A model generated the notes under the pieces. It was not told the origin of the DNA and made no database searches. It was given only the letters and a program-made list of their open reading frames with translations. Made by a program: the position numbers and the translations under genes. This document shows, piece by piece, positions 55,994 to 64,000 of a DNA stretch of 64,000 nucleotides. Source of the DNA: Breviolum minutum Mf 1.05b.01 (lineage: Eukaryota > Sar > Dinophyceae > Suessiales > Symbiodiniaceae); NCBI GenBank assembly GCA_000507305.1, contig DF239294.1:174173-238172 (forward strand). The letters run 5' to 3'. Numbering within the stretch: position 1 is the stretch's first letter; every line of letters starts with the position of its first letter.

Positions 55994-56158
55994 TCATGAG
56001 AATCTAAGGGAACCCACCCCAATGCCACGTTTCCCTCACAAGAACTAAGGCTCTTATTGAGGGATGATGAACCACCATGATCCCTTTCATAATCCCCTTT
56101 ATAAAGCATTAGTTCTTCAACAAAAACGTGGCATTGGGTACCCTTAGATTTCCATGAT
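55994..56158. repeat. Family G element, complete
   Basis: TCATGAGAATCTAAGGGAAC with CCCAATGCCACGTTT at the left and AACGTGGCATTGGGTACCCT with TAGATTTCCATGA at the right. The arms extend about 40 nt. Confidence 0.75.
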
Positions 56159-56454
56159 GAAAGGTCTTTAGTTTCCATGGTTCAATTGCTTTGAGGGTCG
56201 GCAAGACGAGGTTACGAAATGGTCCAAGAAAATGAGTTGGCAATGTTCGTTGAGTACAAGCCAGCTATGTGTCACACTTGTAGGTCGATTTGCTAGAATA
56301 TCCTGCTATAAAATCATGATACTCACTAAGACTGTATGGAAGAACCATCAAGCGGCAGCTACTTGCTAGGCAAAAAAGCAGAGTTAGAAGGAAGCTCTCA
56401 GTGAGCAATGCTTCTAAGTGACTTTGATTCCCGGATACTGATTCATGCCATTAT

Positions 56455-56724
56455 TTGCAAGAGGTTGTTGCCATCAGTCGCAATTCGCATTCAAATGTCC
56501 CCAAATTCCATTTCGCAAATTACATCTATATACTAGAAATATACGTACATTACATAGTTCTCAATGGTGAGTTTTCGGGCAAACGACATGTACAAGATGC
56601 TGGAGGATACTTGTTTTTACCCTGCATTGTGTTTGGCTCGCTTTTAAGCGGGGGATCCAAATTTTTGACCAAACAATATCGGTCAAATGAGCTGGCCAGC
56701 AAAAATCAGCAACTACTTGGATGT
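56455..56724 (+). CDS. Candidate exon(s)
   Basis: Open for 90 codons. It contains ISRNSHSNVPKFHFANYIYI and LPCIVFGSLLSGGSKFLTKQ then YRSNELASKNQQLLG, and stops being coding-like where a family I element begins. A GT (AATG|GTGAGT at about 56565) may divide it. Confidence 0.36.
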
Positions 56725-56728
56725 TGTA

Positions 56729-56812
56729 GGAAGTTAGGATCAAAGGTTAGGATCAGTGGATTATAACCCCAATATCACTCGTTTATAAGTAGGTGAAATA
56801 ACCCATTTACAA
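56729..56812. repeat. Family I element, second copy
   Basis: GGAAGTTAGGATCAAAGGTT at the left, GGATTATAACCCCAATATCA in the centre; the right end is less complete than in the copy at 55721. Confidence 0.55.
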
Positions 56813-56979
56813 ACCACGGGACATCTGGATCCGAACCTGTTGAAAACCGAGGCAGCCTGGCTCAGCCTGGTGGTTAAAAGTAAGGATAGGCAATAAAATT
56901 GATGTACCAATGGTGGTTTAAACGACTTGTATACCTGAACGTATGTCAAATCCTGTTTCGTTGATTTCGATTTTGCCAG

Positions 56980-57159
56980 GAAGGCTACTATGATTATCTT
57001 TGTCCTAAAGATGGACAACACCCTTGCGAAGCACAGTTTCTTGGTGGAAAAAAGAAGCCGAAGAAAAGGGTTCTTACAGTACCCAGGGTTTTAGGGGAGA
57101 ATCTTCATGAACACCCTGACATTGTTAAAACCCCCCTGGTGGGTTCAAATGGGGGTTAA
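56980..57159 (+). CDS. Candidate 3'-terminal exon, 59 residues
   Basis: Follows GATTTTGCCAG and runs to TAA 57157-57159. It begins EGYYDYLCPKDGQHPCEAQF, has a basic patch (GGKKKPKKRVLTVP) and ends HPDIVKTPLVGSNGG. Strong coding character, but family not recognised. It might end earlier at a donor after the Lys-rich patch. Confidence 0.48.
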   Translation, partial: EGYYDYLCPKDGQHPCEAQFLGGKKKPKKRVLTVPRVLGENLHEHPDIVKTPLVGSNGG

Positions 57160-57566
57160 AATGTTTCAACCATCTTCTCTCAAGATATCTGGAGCATTCT
57201 TGAGCATTAACATCCGATGAACATGTGCATTTTTGGCCGGTGGTGGCTTCGTTGAAACTACCGAGTTTACAATAAATTGGAGGATTGGGCTGGTTTTTTT
57301 GATTGGAAACTTTGTTGAAATGGAGGTGTATGAGGAAGACATGAAAAAGCATCCCCAGTTTTTTTTCCACAACAATCTAGTGCATAGATCTATTCTAGTA
57401 AACTGTTAGAGTAAAAAAACAATACCTTTAGTATGCAGATGCCTAGAAGAGGCCAAGGGCACCACCAACCAATGCCAACCATTTCTTGAAACAAAATAAT
57501 CTTTGCAAGAAAAATATGGAGCTGGTAAGCTAGAATTTCTTGTTCACCCTGATTCTCTAGTCTAAG

Positions 57567-57688
57567 GTTGTTTCAACACACCGAACTGGAGCACACACCC
57601 CAATAAACTTTTACCAACAGGCAAAAAAAGCCGGGATTCCTTTCATAGGTTGGCGAACGGAGATTGCAAAAAATCGGGGTGTGCTCTA
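57567..57688. repeat. Family E element
   Basis: GTTGTTTCAACACACCGAAC at the left, GGGATTCCTTTCATAGGTTG in the centre; the right end (TCGGGGTGTGCTCTA) is eroded. Confidence 0.65.
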
Positions 57689-57709
57689 TTTTTGGTCATT
57701 AAACTCCCA

Positions 57710-57818
57710 CTAGGTGGTGGCAACTCAAATATTTTTTATGTTCACCCCGAACCTTGGGAAAAAAAAACGTTTTGACTCATATTTTTCAGATGGGTTGGTG
57801 GGTTCAACCACCAACCAG
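57710..57818. repeat. Family A element abutting an exon
   Basis: CTAGGTGGTGGCAACTCAAA at the left, TTCACCCCGAACCTTGGGAA in the core, GGTTCAACCACCAACCAG at the right, followed at once by open coding sequence. Confidence 0.85.
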
Positions 57819-57987
57819 CCCAGTTGGACAACACATCACCTCCCCCATGTGGAGTTTCTCGTCTCTACTGGACATCTCCACTGAGATTGCAAGCATTGAA
57901 CAATGCCTTCACCTTGGCAACAACCTTCGTGGCTTCGCCGTTTGGAAGGAAGATTTCTTGGAGTTAAGGGCTAATAGGTTAACCTGA
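57819..57987 (+). CDS. 3'-terminal exon starting at a family A acceptor
   Basis: Begins in phase 2 immediately after the element's AG and ends with TGA 57985-57987. It reads SPMWSFSSLLDISTEIASIE then QCLHLGNNLRGFAVWKEDF and LELRANRLT. It is one of the clearest cases of an exon using a family A right end. Upstream exons were not identified. Confidence 0.55.
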
Positions 57988-58466
57988 CGGACGTTTGGAA
58001 GACGTTTGGATATCATATTATCTGAATTTTGGATGTGTCCAACAAAAAAATGTTGTGAAAGATGATTTTTGTTTGATGTGTGAGAAATAAGAGGGACATA
58101 TAAATTCATCTAAATAGATTCATAGTGACAACATGTGAGCCTCAAAGCACTGGAAGCATTTCTAAAAGATGTTTTTTTGTTAACAACTACAAAACGCTTG
58201 CAGGTCAACAAAATATAGCCTGCAGGCCTTCATTTCAGGATGATTTAAAGTTTGATCAGACCTAAGTATCTCATGTTGAGGTGTTTACACCCCAGAAATT
58301 TAACCGAGATACCACAAATGAGCCTTGGAAAATATATGTCCTTGGAACTATGGCATCATTTTGGGGTATCTATGTTGAATTTGGTGGGAGGTAGGCATTT
58401 CAGTATGTTTCAATGAAAACGTACACATTCTTGGATTTGTTTGGTGATTGTTTACTTTCTACTACA

Positions 58467-58659
58467 GTACCATTTGGGGAATATGTGCAAGCGTTACTTG
58501 CTTTTCCAACCACCTATAACCAAATCTAGGATAGTACCTTATATTATAGACAATGTGTTTTACATTGCTCCCAAGAAACGCAGGGGCATCAAATTGCCAG
58601 ATGTTGCCAGATGTTGTGAGCGCTTGAGCAACTGGTTTATTGCTCCCCCATTGGAGTGA
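58467..58659 (+). CDS. Candidate 3'-terminal exon
   Basis: After CTACTACAG it stays open to TGA 58657-58659. It contains QPPITKSRIVPYIIDNVFYI and APKKRRGIKLPDVARCCERL then SNWFIAPPLE. Basic, compact; family not recognised. Confidence 0.43.
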
Positions 58660-58885
58660 AGTCTTTGATTCATAAAGCATCGTTTGGTTACATCACTTGT
58701 GAGGATTTTAGCATCCTTCTTTGTTGAGATTATAATTCATCTTGGGAATCTCCAAACAAACCAGCATGTAAATTGACGTTTGCCATTTTTGTCCAATTTG
58801 TTTAACTCAGCTTCCATGCCCTTTTTCTCATGATTTTGATGATTATGGAAGTGGAAGACTTCCGGGCCCTGGAAGATGAGTTAAG

Positions 58886-60138
58886 ACTGCAAACCCCGTG
58901 GATTTTTCCACTTCCATGATTGTTGGAGAAAGACTAGGTGGTGGTTTCAAACGTTTTTTTATTTTCACCCCTACCTGGGGGAAGATTCCCATTTTGACTA
59001 ATATTTTTCAAAGGGGTTGAAACCACCAACTAGTAATTCATTGATTCATTGCCCAAGGTATTGCCCATGTGACAATTGATAGCTTAGCACATCTCTTGTA
59101 TCCTGCCACCGGTGCTGCCCAAGGTGTCTTTGACGGCCTTTGTGAATGGTTGGTTGGTAGATACCTTGGGTCCTACGAAGGTGACGATTATATCAGGTGA
59201 GGGTCGTTTTTTTTGGGTGAATATTTATCACATTGGAGACACAAAATCTGCCCAGGAACTGGAAGTCTTTCTCAGGATGCCAAGAGAGTGGCTTAGGTTT
59301 CTCTTTCACTTGATTTTTTGGGACAGATCATGATTTGATGTCAGGATCCAACCGGAGCCGGAGCCAGGGATCCAAATTTTGGCAAACAAGATGTCTGAGG
59401 GTATGATATAAAAATTACCGAGGAATGATGGCAATCTCCTTCTGGCCATGAACAAAAACAAGACACCTCCCCAGTTCCCACAGTTCCCACAGGTTGTTGC
59501 TCCATATCCCTAGGCCCTAGACATCTAGGGTCACCTCCAAACAGATTCGGTATTTGGATCTCAAAAACATACCTACTAAAACACCACTGTTCACCTCAGG
59601 GACTTACTGTTGATGGTTCAGAAATCCGGCGATCACCAGTTGATATTAGGAGAGTTTCTACCATTAAAATCCATTATTTTTCGAAGGGTTTTTAATACAT
59701 CTCAAAGTCGTGGTGGGTTGGCCTTGGGATTTCTGAAGCATCAGCAGCCATCGGCTGGAAAACGTGTCTGGAGGTCTGATGAATTGCATCGGTTTGATGG
59801 GTATTGCATTGACCAAAGCCCTTCCTTGGTCCAAGGAAAAGGCGTCCCGTCCCGGTGGAGGAAAAGTAGGGCTTGTTTTTTTTTTGAGTCACGGTTTTAA
59901 CGGTTAAACCGGGATGGCAGGTGATATGAATTGATGCGATTTGTTTTTTTTTCCAAAGAGGACTTTTGAAAAACTCATCCCAAAACATGGATGTGTGACC
60001 TGTTTTCATGTTTTCTTTGGAAAACATGGGTGTTTTTTTTTGTGGGGGATCCTCTCTGCAGGATCAGTGTTTTTTAAAGATAGATTTGGCCAGACAAGAC
60101 AAAACACAATGGCAGAAGACGGTGGTTGTGCAATGTGA
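58886..60138 (+). CDS. Multi-exon gene with a family A element as intron
   Basis: Exon 58886-58937 (ANPVDFSTSMIVGERL) ends in phase 1 exactly at CTAG|GTGGTGG. Exon 59058-59196 resumes in phase 1, reads IAHVTIDSLAHLLYPATGAA then QGVFDGLCEWLVGRYLG, and ends AG|GTGAGG. Exon 59345-59400 (IQPEPEPGIQILANKMSE) agrees in phase. After a gap where an exon is missing, 59745-59865 starts at the right end of a family F element (QPSAGKRVWRSDELHRFDGY) and joins in phase to the terminal exon 60062-60138 (FKDRFGQTRQNTMAEDGG), stop TGA. The product is not recognised. Confidence 0.58.
58934..59033. repeat. Family A element forming most of an intron
   Basis: CTAGGTGGTGGTTTCAAACG at the left and GGTTGAAACCACCAACTAG at the right, nearly perfect TIRs. 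The intron 58938-59057 is this element plus 24 nt. Confidence 0.88.
59605..59744. repeat. Family F element, right end used as acceptor
   Basis: ACTGTTGATGGTTCAGAAAT at the left and GGGATTTCTGAAGCATCAG at the right. The exon at 59745 begins directly after its AG. Confidence 0.7.
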
Positions 60139-60989
60139 GGAGAAGATCCATTAGTTGGAGAAAGTGCTGAAGCAATGTTGGGTTTATAGTTTGATTGTTT
60201 CTTCACATTTTGGAAAGTTCAAAGCAAGAAATTATCCAACAAATTTCTTGTTTGTTGATGCTTCTTGTTTGATAACATGAATTTCGGCTTCGAATGTTCC
60301 CCACAAGTTTTTTTTTGCCAAATAACTTGGATCTGAAAGTTTCCCAACTAAATCCTCAACATCTTCAGGATGACTCGATACCAGGTTTTTCGTGCGCAGT
60401 AGCCCAACTAGCGTTTCCCAATGAATACACATCGCCGTGAATTATTTGCCTCCAAAAAAACTAACAGCGAATTTTTCCCCCTGAAAATGGATGGTTGGAA
60501 GGAGGAGCCTTTCCTAATTGGGTAAAAGGCCTATTTTGAGGGGCATTGGCATTGGTGAAATGCAGCGAGAATTTGAACCATCACTTTAGATGCGATTCTG
60601 TCAACTAGAGCTGGGTCTTTTGCAAGCTCCAATATCAAAAAATACGCACTGAACTTGGTAATTTATCTCGTAGCTTTTCAGACATCCACTTGGAAGTTGC
60701 CTTATAGTATATATATTGTTGGGCATCCAATTTTGTGTGTCAGAGTGACAAATTTGAATCCGCTGGGGTGTGTAACATGCTAAGGCACCAAACATGTAAC
60801 ATGAACGAATATCTCTAATAAGACAAACATTAAAGAAAAACAAAAACAAAAAACGCAAAAAACAAGCCTCCCATGAGTTCCACCGTGTGGTATCTTTTAC
60901 CCATTGAAAAGTTGGAACATCAACAAAAACAAACATATATCATAAATACAACGAAAAAACATCAAAAAAACGAGTTCCAACTTGTGGTA

Positions 60990-61155
60990 CTTTTCACCAC
61001 TCCCAAAACGTTGGGACAATGACTCCCAATGTGAGGCCGCAGAAGGCGGTTTCGATTTGTTTCTTTGGGCTTTGTTGTTGGTGGCCGTCGGTGGCTCGAT
61101 GACCATGTTCCCTGCAGCATCGATTGGAAACGGCTTTCGGCGATGTTTGTTGTAG
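60990..61155 (+). CDS. Candidate exon with one membrane segment
   Basis: One plus frame reads WYFSPLPKRWDNDSQCEAAE then GGFDLFLWALLLVAVGGSMT, a hydrophobic helix, to a TAG. A 136-codon minus-strand frame covers the same DNA, so strand is uncertain. Confidence 0.3.
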
Positions 61156-61176
61156 GTGCTGGTTGTGGTTGTTAAA

Positions 61177-61306
61177 GATGGTTCAGAAATTCCGGCATGA
61201 AAACCAGTTGAGGTTGGTAGTTTAGCCATGTTTAGCCCAGTATTTACAAGGTTTCTGTCACATCCAAAAGGTGGGAAAGGCCTTGGGATTTCTGAATGCA
61301 TCAACG
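61177..61306. repeat. Family F element
   Basis: AGATGGTTCAGAAATTCCGG and ACCAGTTGAGGTTGGTAGTT at the left, GGGATTTCTGAATGCATCAA at the right. Confidence 0.65.
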
Positions 61307-61331
61307 ACGTATAACCCTCTGCTCAAAGAGT

Positions 61332-61429
61332 ATCCAACCCGAGCAGGCTAATGGGGAAGGTCCGGAGTCATGTTTTGTTGGAGATTCTGAGAGCGGGGGA
61401 GTGTTTTTTGAAAAATTGTCGATAGGTTA
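61332..61429 (+). CDS. Candidate exon between family F and family A
   Basis: After TGCTCAAAG one frame reads SIQPEQANGEGPESCFVGDS then ESGGVFFEKLSIG and meets TAA at 61427-61429, two nt before a family A element. Other frames close early. Confidence 0.36.
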
Positions 61430-61430
61430 A

Positions 61431-61556
61431 CTAGGTGGTGGCAACTCAAATATATATTTTTTTTAAAACCCCCAACAAAAATTGGGGAAGATTAATAAAC
61501 CCATTTTGAGGGTTGCATATTTTTTTCAAATGGGTTGGTGAAAAACCACCAACTAG
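61431..61556. repeat. Family A element, long variant
   Basis: CTAGGTGGTGGCAACTCAAA, core with AACAAAAATTGGGGAAGATT, right end GAAAAACCACCAACTAG. An insertion in the core makes it 126 nt. Confidence 0.8.
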
Positions 61557-61769
61557 TTGTGCTGGGTTGTGCGAATCGTGATGAGCATTCATGAGCAACA
61601 AATGACCATTTCCCTACTAAATGACGAGCAACTGAGCAACTAGGTGGGGGGTGGTTCGTACCCAAGCAGTATGGAATTATTGATATTTTATATAAAGTTG
61701 GCACAGATGGCAGCCATCCATGCGTTATTTTGTTCTTGTGCCACATACAATTTGGCTTACATTTCTAAA

Positions 61770-62025
61770 TTTCTATCAGACTTCCCACAACAAACCAAAA
61801 CGTCTTAAAAAACGGCCATTTGGACTTAAAGCCGAAGCTGAGGTTTATTGGATATCAAGCACCTTTCCTCATGCCTTCGCATTTCACGCTTTTGATTGCA
61901 ACTTGGATACGCTAAATGTCGACATTGGATTTGGTTTATATACTCGTGTTTTTGAGTCCCTATGCACCAACAAGACACCAAGGTGTGCATTGATGGCAAG
62001 GAATTGGAGGATTTTTAAAACTTAA
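61770..62025 (+). CDS. Coding block to a stop, function unknown
   Basis: A plus frame open for about 100 codons ends at TAA 62023-62025. It contains RLKKRPFGLKAEAEVYWISS, FPHAFAFHAFDCNLDTLN and TKTPRCAL-like residues near its end (NKTPRCALMARNWRIFK). The composition is coding-like and only this frame is long. It is probably a terminal exon; a mobile-element origin cannot be excluded. Confidence 0.48.
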
Positions 62026-62454
62026 ACGTGAAAAGAACCCATTTCTTTGCTTATCTAGCCATAGTGAGCCGTACTGCTAGAGGTTGTCCAATGATTCTAA
62101 AGTATTCTGAGTGGACCCATAGTGATCAAACCCATAGGATCCATGGGGATGGTATATTTGCCCATGGTTTTTCTTCATATATTTCCCTCATGTTTGGAGC
62201 CTAGCTGACGAGAAACTCCGTGAAACGGTGTCTGACACATGAGATGCATGTTTCTATTGAAGAAAAAGCAGGCTGACAGATTTGTACCATGTAAATAAAA
62301 TGTGAATTCAACACACATTTATCCGGAAAACAAGCTGTCAACGATGGTGCCTAAACATGTCTATGTTCAATGATGTAATATGTTTTGTATACTTAAATGT
62401 ATATGTGATATAGTGATGTTTACATGATTGTTCTATTTGAACGTAATTCACAGA

Positions 62455-62844
62455 ATGGATAGAAGCAAAGCCGCTCACTTGTGTGGATTTGCTCAAGATC
62501 AAATGATAGATTCCACCACGATCCTTTCTCATCTCTTTGCCATAGTCGCTGGCTTTGTGGTGCGGGGATACCTTTCAGTGGAGCCGGCCTCTTCTTGTCC
62601 TGCGTGTGTGGTGACTTGTGGAAACGTCAGTTGCCCAACACTTAGCTGCACTACTGGTCATTTTGAGGTGGGTCAGATTGCTTTGGTGGCGATCTTTTCA
62701 GTCCTGATTCTGCTCATTGGTCTTCCTTTCTGGTGGCGACGCTCTAGTGGTGTCTCCTCTGGAACGACAGGTGGGAGGGGATTGATTGTGGATGGCCGCC
62801 GCCCCCTCGAGGCAGCCATTGGTTGGAGGCCTGAGGCCAGGTAG
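62455..62844 (+). CDS. Small membrane ORF of a dinoflagellate mobile element
   Basis: 130 codons from ATG 62455 (MDRSKAAHLCGFAQDQ). Two hydrophobic segments (residues about 22-40 and 74-94, GQIALVAIFSVLILLIGLPF) flank a Cys-rich loop with CPACVVTCGNVSCPTLSCTT. Similar small CPxC-plus-membrane modules upstream of retroelement polyproteins occur widely in Symbiodiniaceae gene models, as I recall them. It overlaps the next ORF by 53 nt in a different frame, so the two may be linked by frameshift or splicing (AG|GTAGCC lies at its stop). Confidence 0.6.
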   Translation: MDRSKAAHLCGFAQDQMIDSTTILSHLFAIVAGFVVRGYLSVEPASSCPACVVTCGNVSCPTLSCTTGHFEVGQIALVAIFSVLILLIGLPFWWRRSSGVSSGTTGGRGLIVDGRRPLEAAIGWRPEAR

Positions 62845-63970
62845 CCGAATCCTGGTTTTCTACGAGACTGACGTGGTTTGGCTTACCAGGTATCTCCTGG
62901 CACAGGTTGATCGTGACTCATGGATCATTCTGACTCCAGATGGAGATATCTACTGCGAAGAGGTCTCGGATGGAAATGCCGATTGGGTAGGATGGCGTGT
63001 TTGGCCAGTGGGAAGCCCAGCGCCATATGGTGTAGAAGCAAACCTGATCTATGGGTTCAACCCCGCACCAGATCAAGCAGCTATGCGTCAACTTTTAGAA
63101 GAGGGAGAACATCATGCTGCACAAGAACGTCTAAGACTTGGATTGGCAAACCATGGACCACACATCAATCAGGCAGTTCCAGGAGTGGTTGCAAATCCTG
63201 GACCTGCTCCTCTGGTTGGAGGTCATGCTGGTGGAGGTGTGGCCAACCTTGCTGGAGGAGATCAAGGTGGAGTGGGGGGCAACCCTGCGGTTCCTGGAGG
63301 TGCTCAGGTGGTTGGGGATCCTCATGGACATGCCGGTCTATCCCAAGTCTTAGCCGGAGGTGCAGGAGATGTTGGTCTCGGAGTCGGTGGTGCTGGTGGC
63401 CACGACGATGCTCGGACCCTTCCAATTTCAAGGGATTCGGAAGGATTGAGATTCAAAGAGTTCAGAGTTGCCTGCCAAGAGTCAAAGCCCACCGACTTCA
63501 AGGATTGGCCAGTGAGTGGTCCACGTACCACAAAATATGTGCTGTCTCAGATGCTGGAACATGGAGGTTCAGCGATTGGGCACCATCAGGCATGGAGAGT
63601 TGCATGCAAGTTTGCTCCAACAGACGCCCCTGCTCAGGAGCACGAAGCTTGGTCAAAGGTACTTCAGACAATGATGACATACGATCAACTGGATGTGTCA
63701 AACCTGGCAAGTGGGGAGCTGGTGGTGCGGGCTTTGCAGAGGATAGAGGAGAAGCACAAATTCAAGCTGGCTTCGGTGGACGATGCTGGGGAGGGGGCCT
63801 TGTTTATGGGTGCCACCAGTGGCACACGTGCGGGTTCAATCATCAGCCCAAAGTTGACAGAGTGGATCGGTTCAGAGATGCAGAAAGATGCTTTGGTAGC
63901 CAAGGAGAGAAGAAAAGCCCGCGAAGAGCGTGCTCTCTCCCGCAAATCAGACAAGGACGAGAAGAAGTGA
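62792..63970 (+). CDS. N-terminal polyprotein ORF of a dinoflagellate retroelement
   Basis: 392 residues from ATG 62792 to TGA 63968-63970. Order: an N-terminal beta-rich module (SRILVFYETDVVWLTRYLL, then DSWIILTPDGDIYCEEV), a Gly/Ala/Val-rich low-complexity linker (about residues 125-215), and a conserved C-terminal region containing YDQLDVSNLASGELVVRAL, IEEKHKF and LTEWIGSEMQKDALVAKERR with a basic tail. This arrangement precedes reverse transcriptase in repetitive dinoflagellate elements; that part is not in the window, so the element is cut by the window end or is truncated. Confidence 0.7.
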   Translation: MAAAPSRQPLVGGLRPGSRILVFYETDVVWLTRYLLAQVDRDSWIILTPDGDIYCEEVSDGNADWVGWRVWPVGSPAPYGVEANLIYGFNPAPDQAAMRQLLEEGEHHAAQERLRLGLANHGPHINQAVPGVVANPGPAPLVGGHAGGGVANLAGGDQGGVGGNPAVPGGAQVVGDPHGHAGLSQVLAGGAGDVGLGVGGAGGHDDARTLPISRDSEGLRFKEFRVACQESKPTDFKDWPVSGPRTTKYVLSQMLEHGGSAIGHHQAWRVACKFAPTDAPAQEHEAWSKVLQTMMTYDQLDVSNLASGELVVRALQRIEEKHKFKLASVDDAGEGALFMGATSGTRAGSIISPKLTEWIGSEMQKDALVAKERRKAREERALSRKSDKDEKK

Positions 63971-64000
63971 TTTCATCTCCACTTCGTGGGGGTGGTCAAA

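Noticed and set aside
55669-56178. 170-codon minus-strand ORF
   Set aside because: It runs through family I and family G repeats, so openness reflects repeat composition rather than a gene.
1-64000. tRNA, rRNA, CRISPR or bacterial operon features
   Set aside because: No cloverleaf-like sequence, rRNA segment, direct-repeat array or Shine-Dalgarno-spaced gene series was seen on either strand.

Overview
The window is nuclear DNA from a dinoflagellate, most likely of the Symbiodiniaceae/Suessiales type. The direct evidence is a copy of the dinoflagellate spliced leader (21 of 22 positions) embedded in genomic DNA at 2867-2888. Supporting evidence: genes cut into very short exons with AG|G junctions, a mixture of GT-AG and GC-AG introns in one phase-checked gene, two retroelement ORF types that resemble ones common in dinoflagellate gene models, and many families of short inverted-repeat elements in introns. 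No tRNA, rRNA, CRISPR array or prokaryotic feature was found.

Layout. 1-5.2 kb: end of a plus-strand gene (to 848), short repeats, then an exon (2687-2831) followed by an inverted-repeat element ('family A') that was split by a retroposed, trans-spliced mRNA (2868-5115) with leader, A8 tail and target-site duplication. 5.2-14.7 kb: scattered plus-strand exons, a multi-exon gene ending at 11789, then a ferric reductase/NADPH-oxidase-like gene (11956-14121). 6.8-9.2 kb and 15.2-17.2 kb are two diverged copies of one segment. 17.9-19.7 kb is the zinc-finger + RNase H end of a retrotransposon polyprotein, 44 bp before a cytochrome b5-type exon. 20-31 kb holds scattered candidate exons, mostly plus strand, with one good minus-strand exon at 23140-23344. 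32.9-43.6 kb is one gene for a prolyl-oligopeptidase-like alpha/beta hydrolase, in which eleven consecutive exons (34349-43039) were joined with all phases agreeing; it includes 27-nt and 17-nt microexons and four GC-AG introns. 45.6-62 kb carries several more plus-strand genes seen as exon sets, the clearest at 49.4-51.2 kb and 58.9-60.1 kb. 62.4-64 kb is a two-ORF dinoflagellate mobile element whose polymerase part, if present, lies past the window end.

The unifying feature is the short repeats. Family A (about 100 bp, ends CTAG|GTGGTGGTTTCAA and TTGAAACCACCAACTAG|) carries a GT donor at one end and an AG acceptor at the other. About twenty copies or remnants occur here, several directly abutting exons with the frame maintained, which is what intron-generating elements (introners) look like. 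At least eight other short inverted-repeat families (B-J) share the window. Coordinates of single exons are sequence-based inferences without transcript support. Where more than one frame or strand is open, this is stated.
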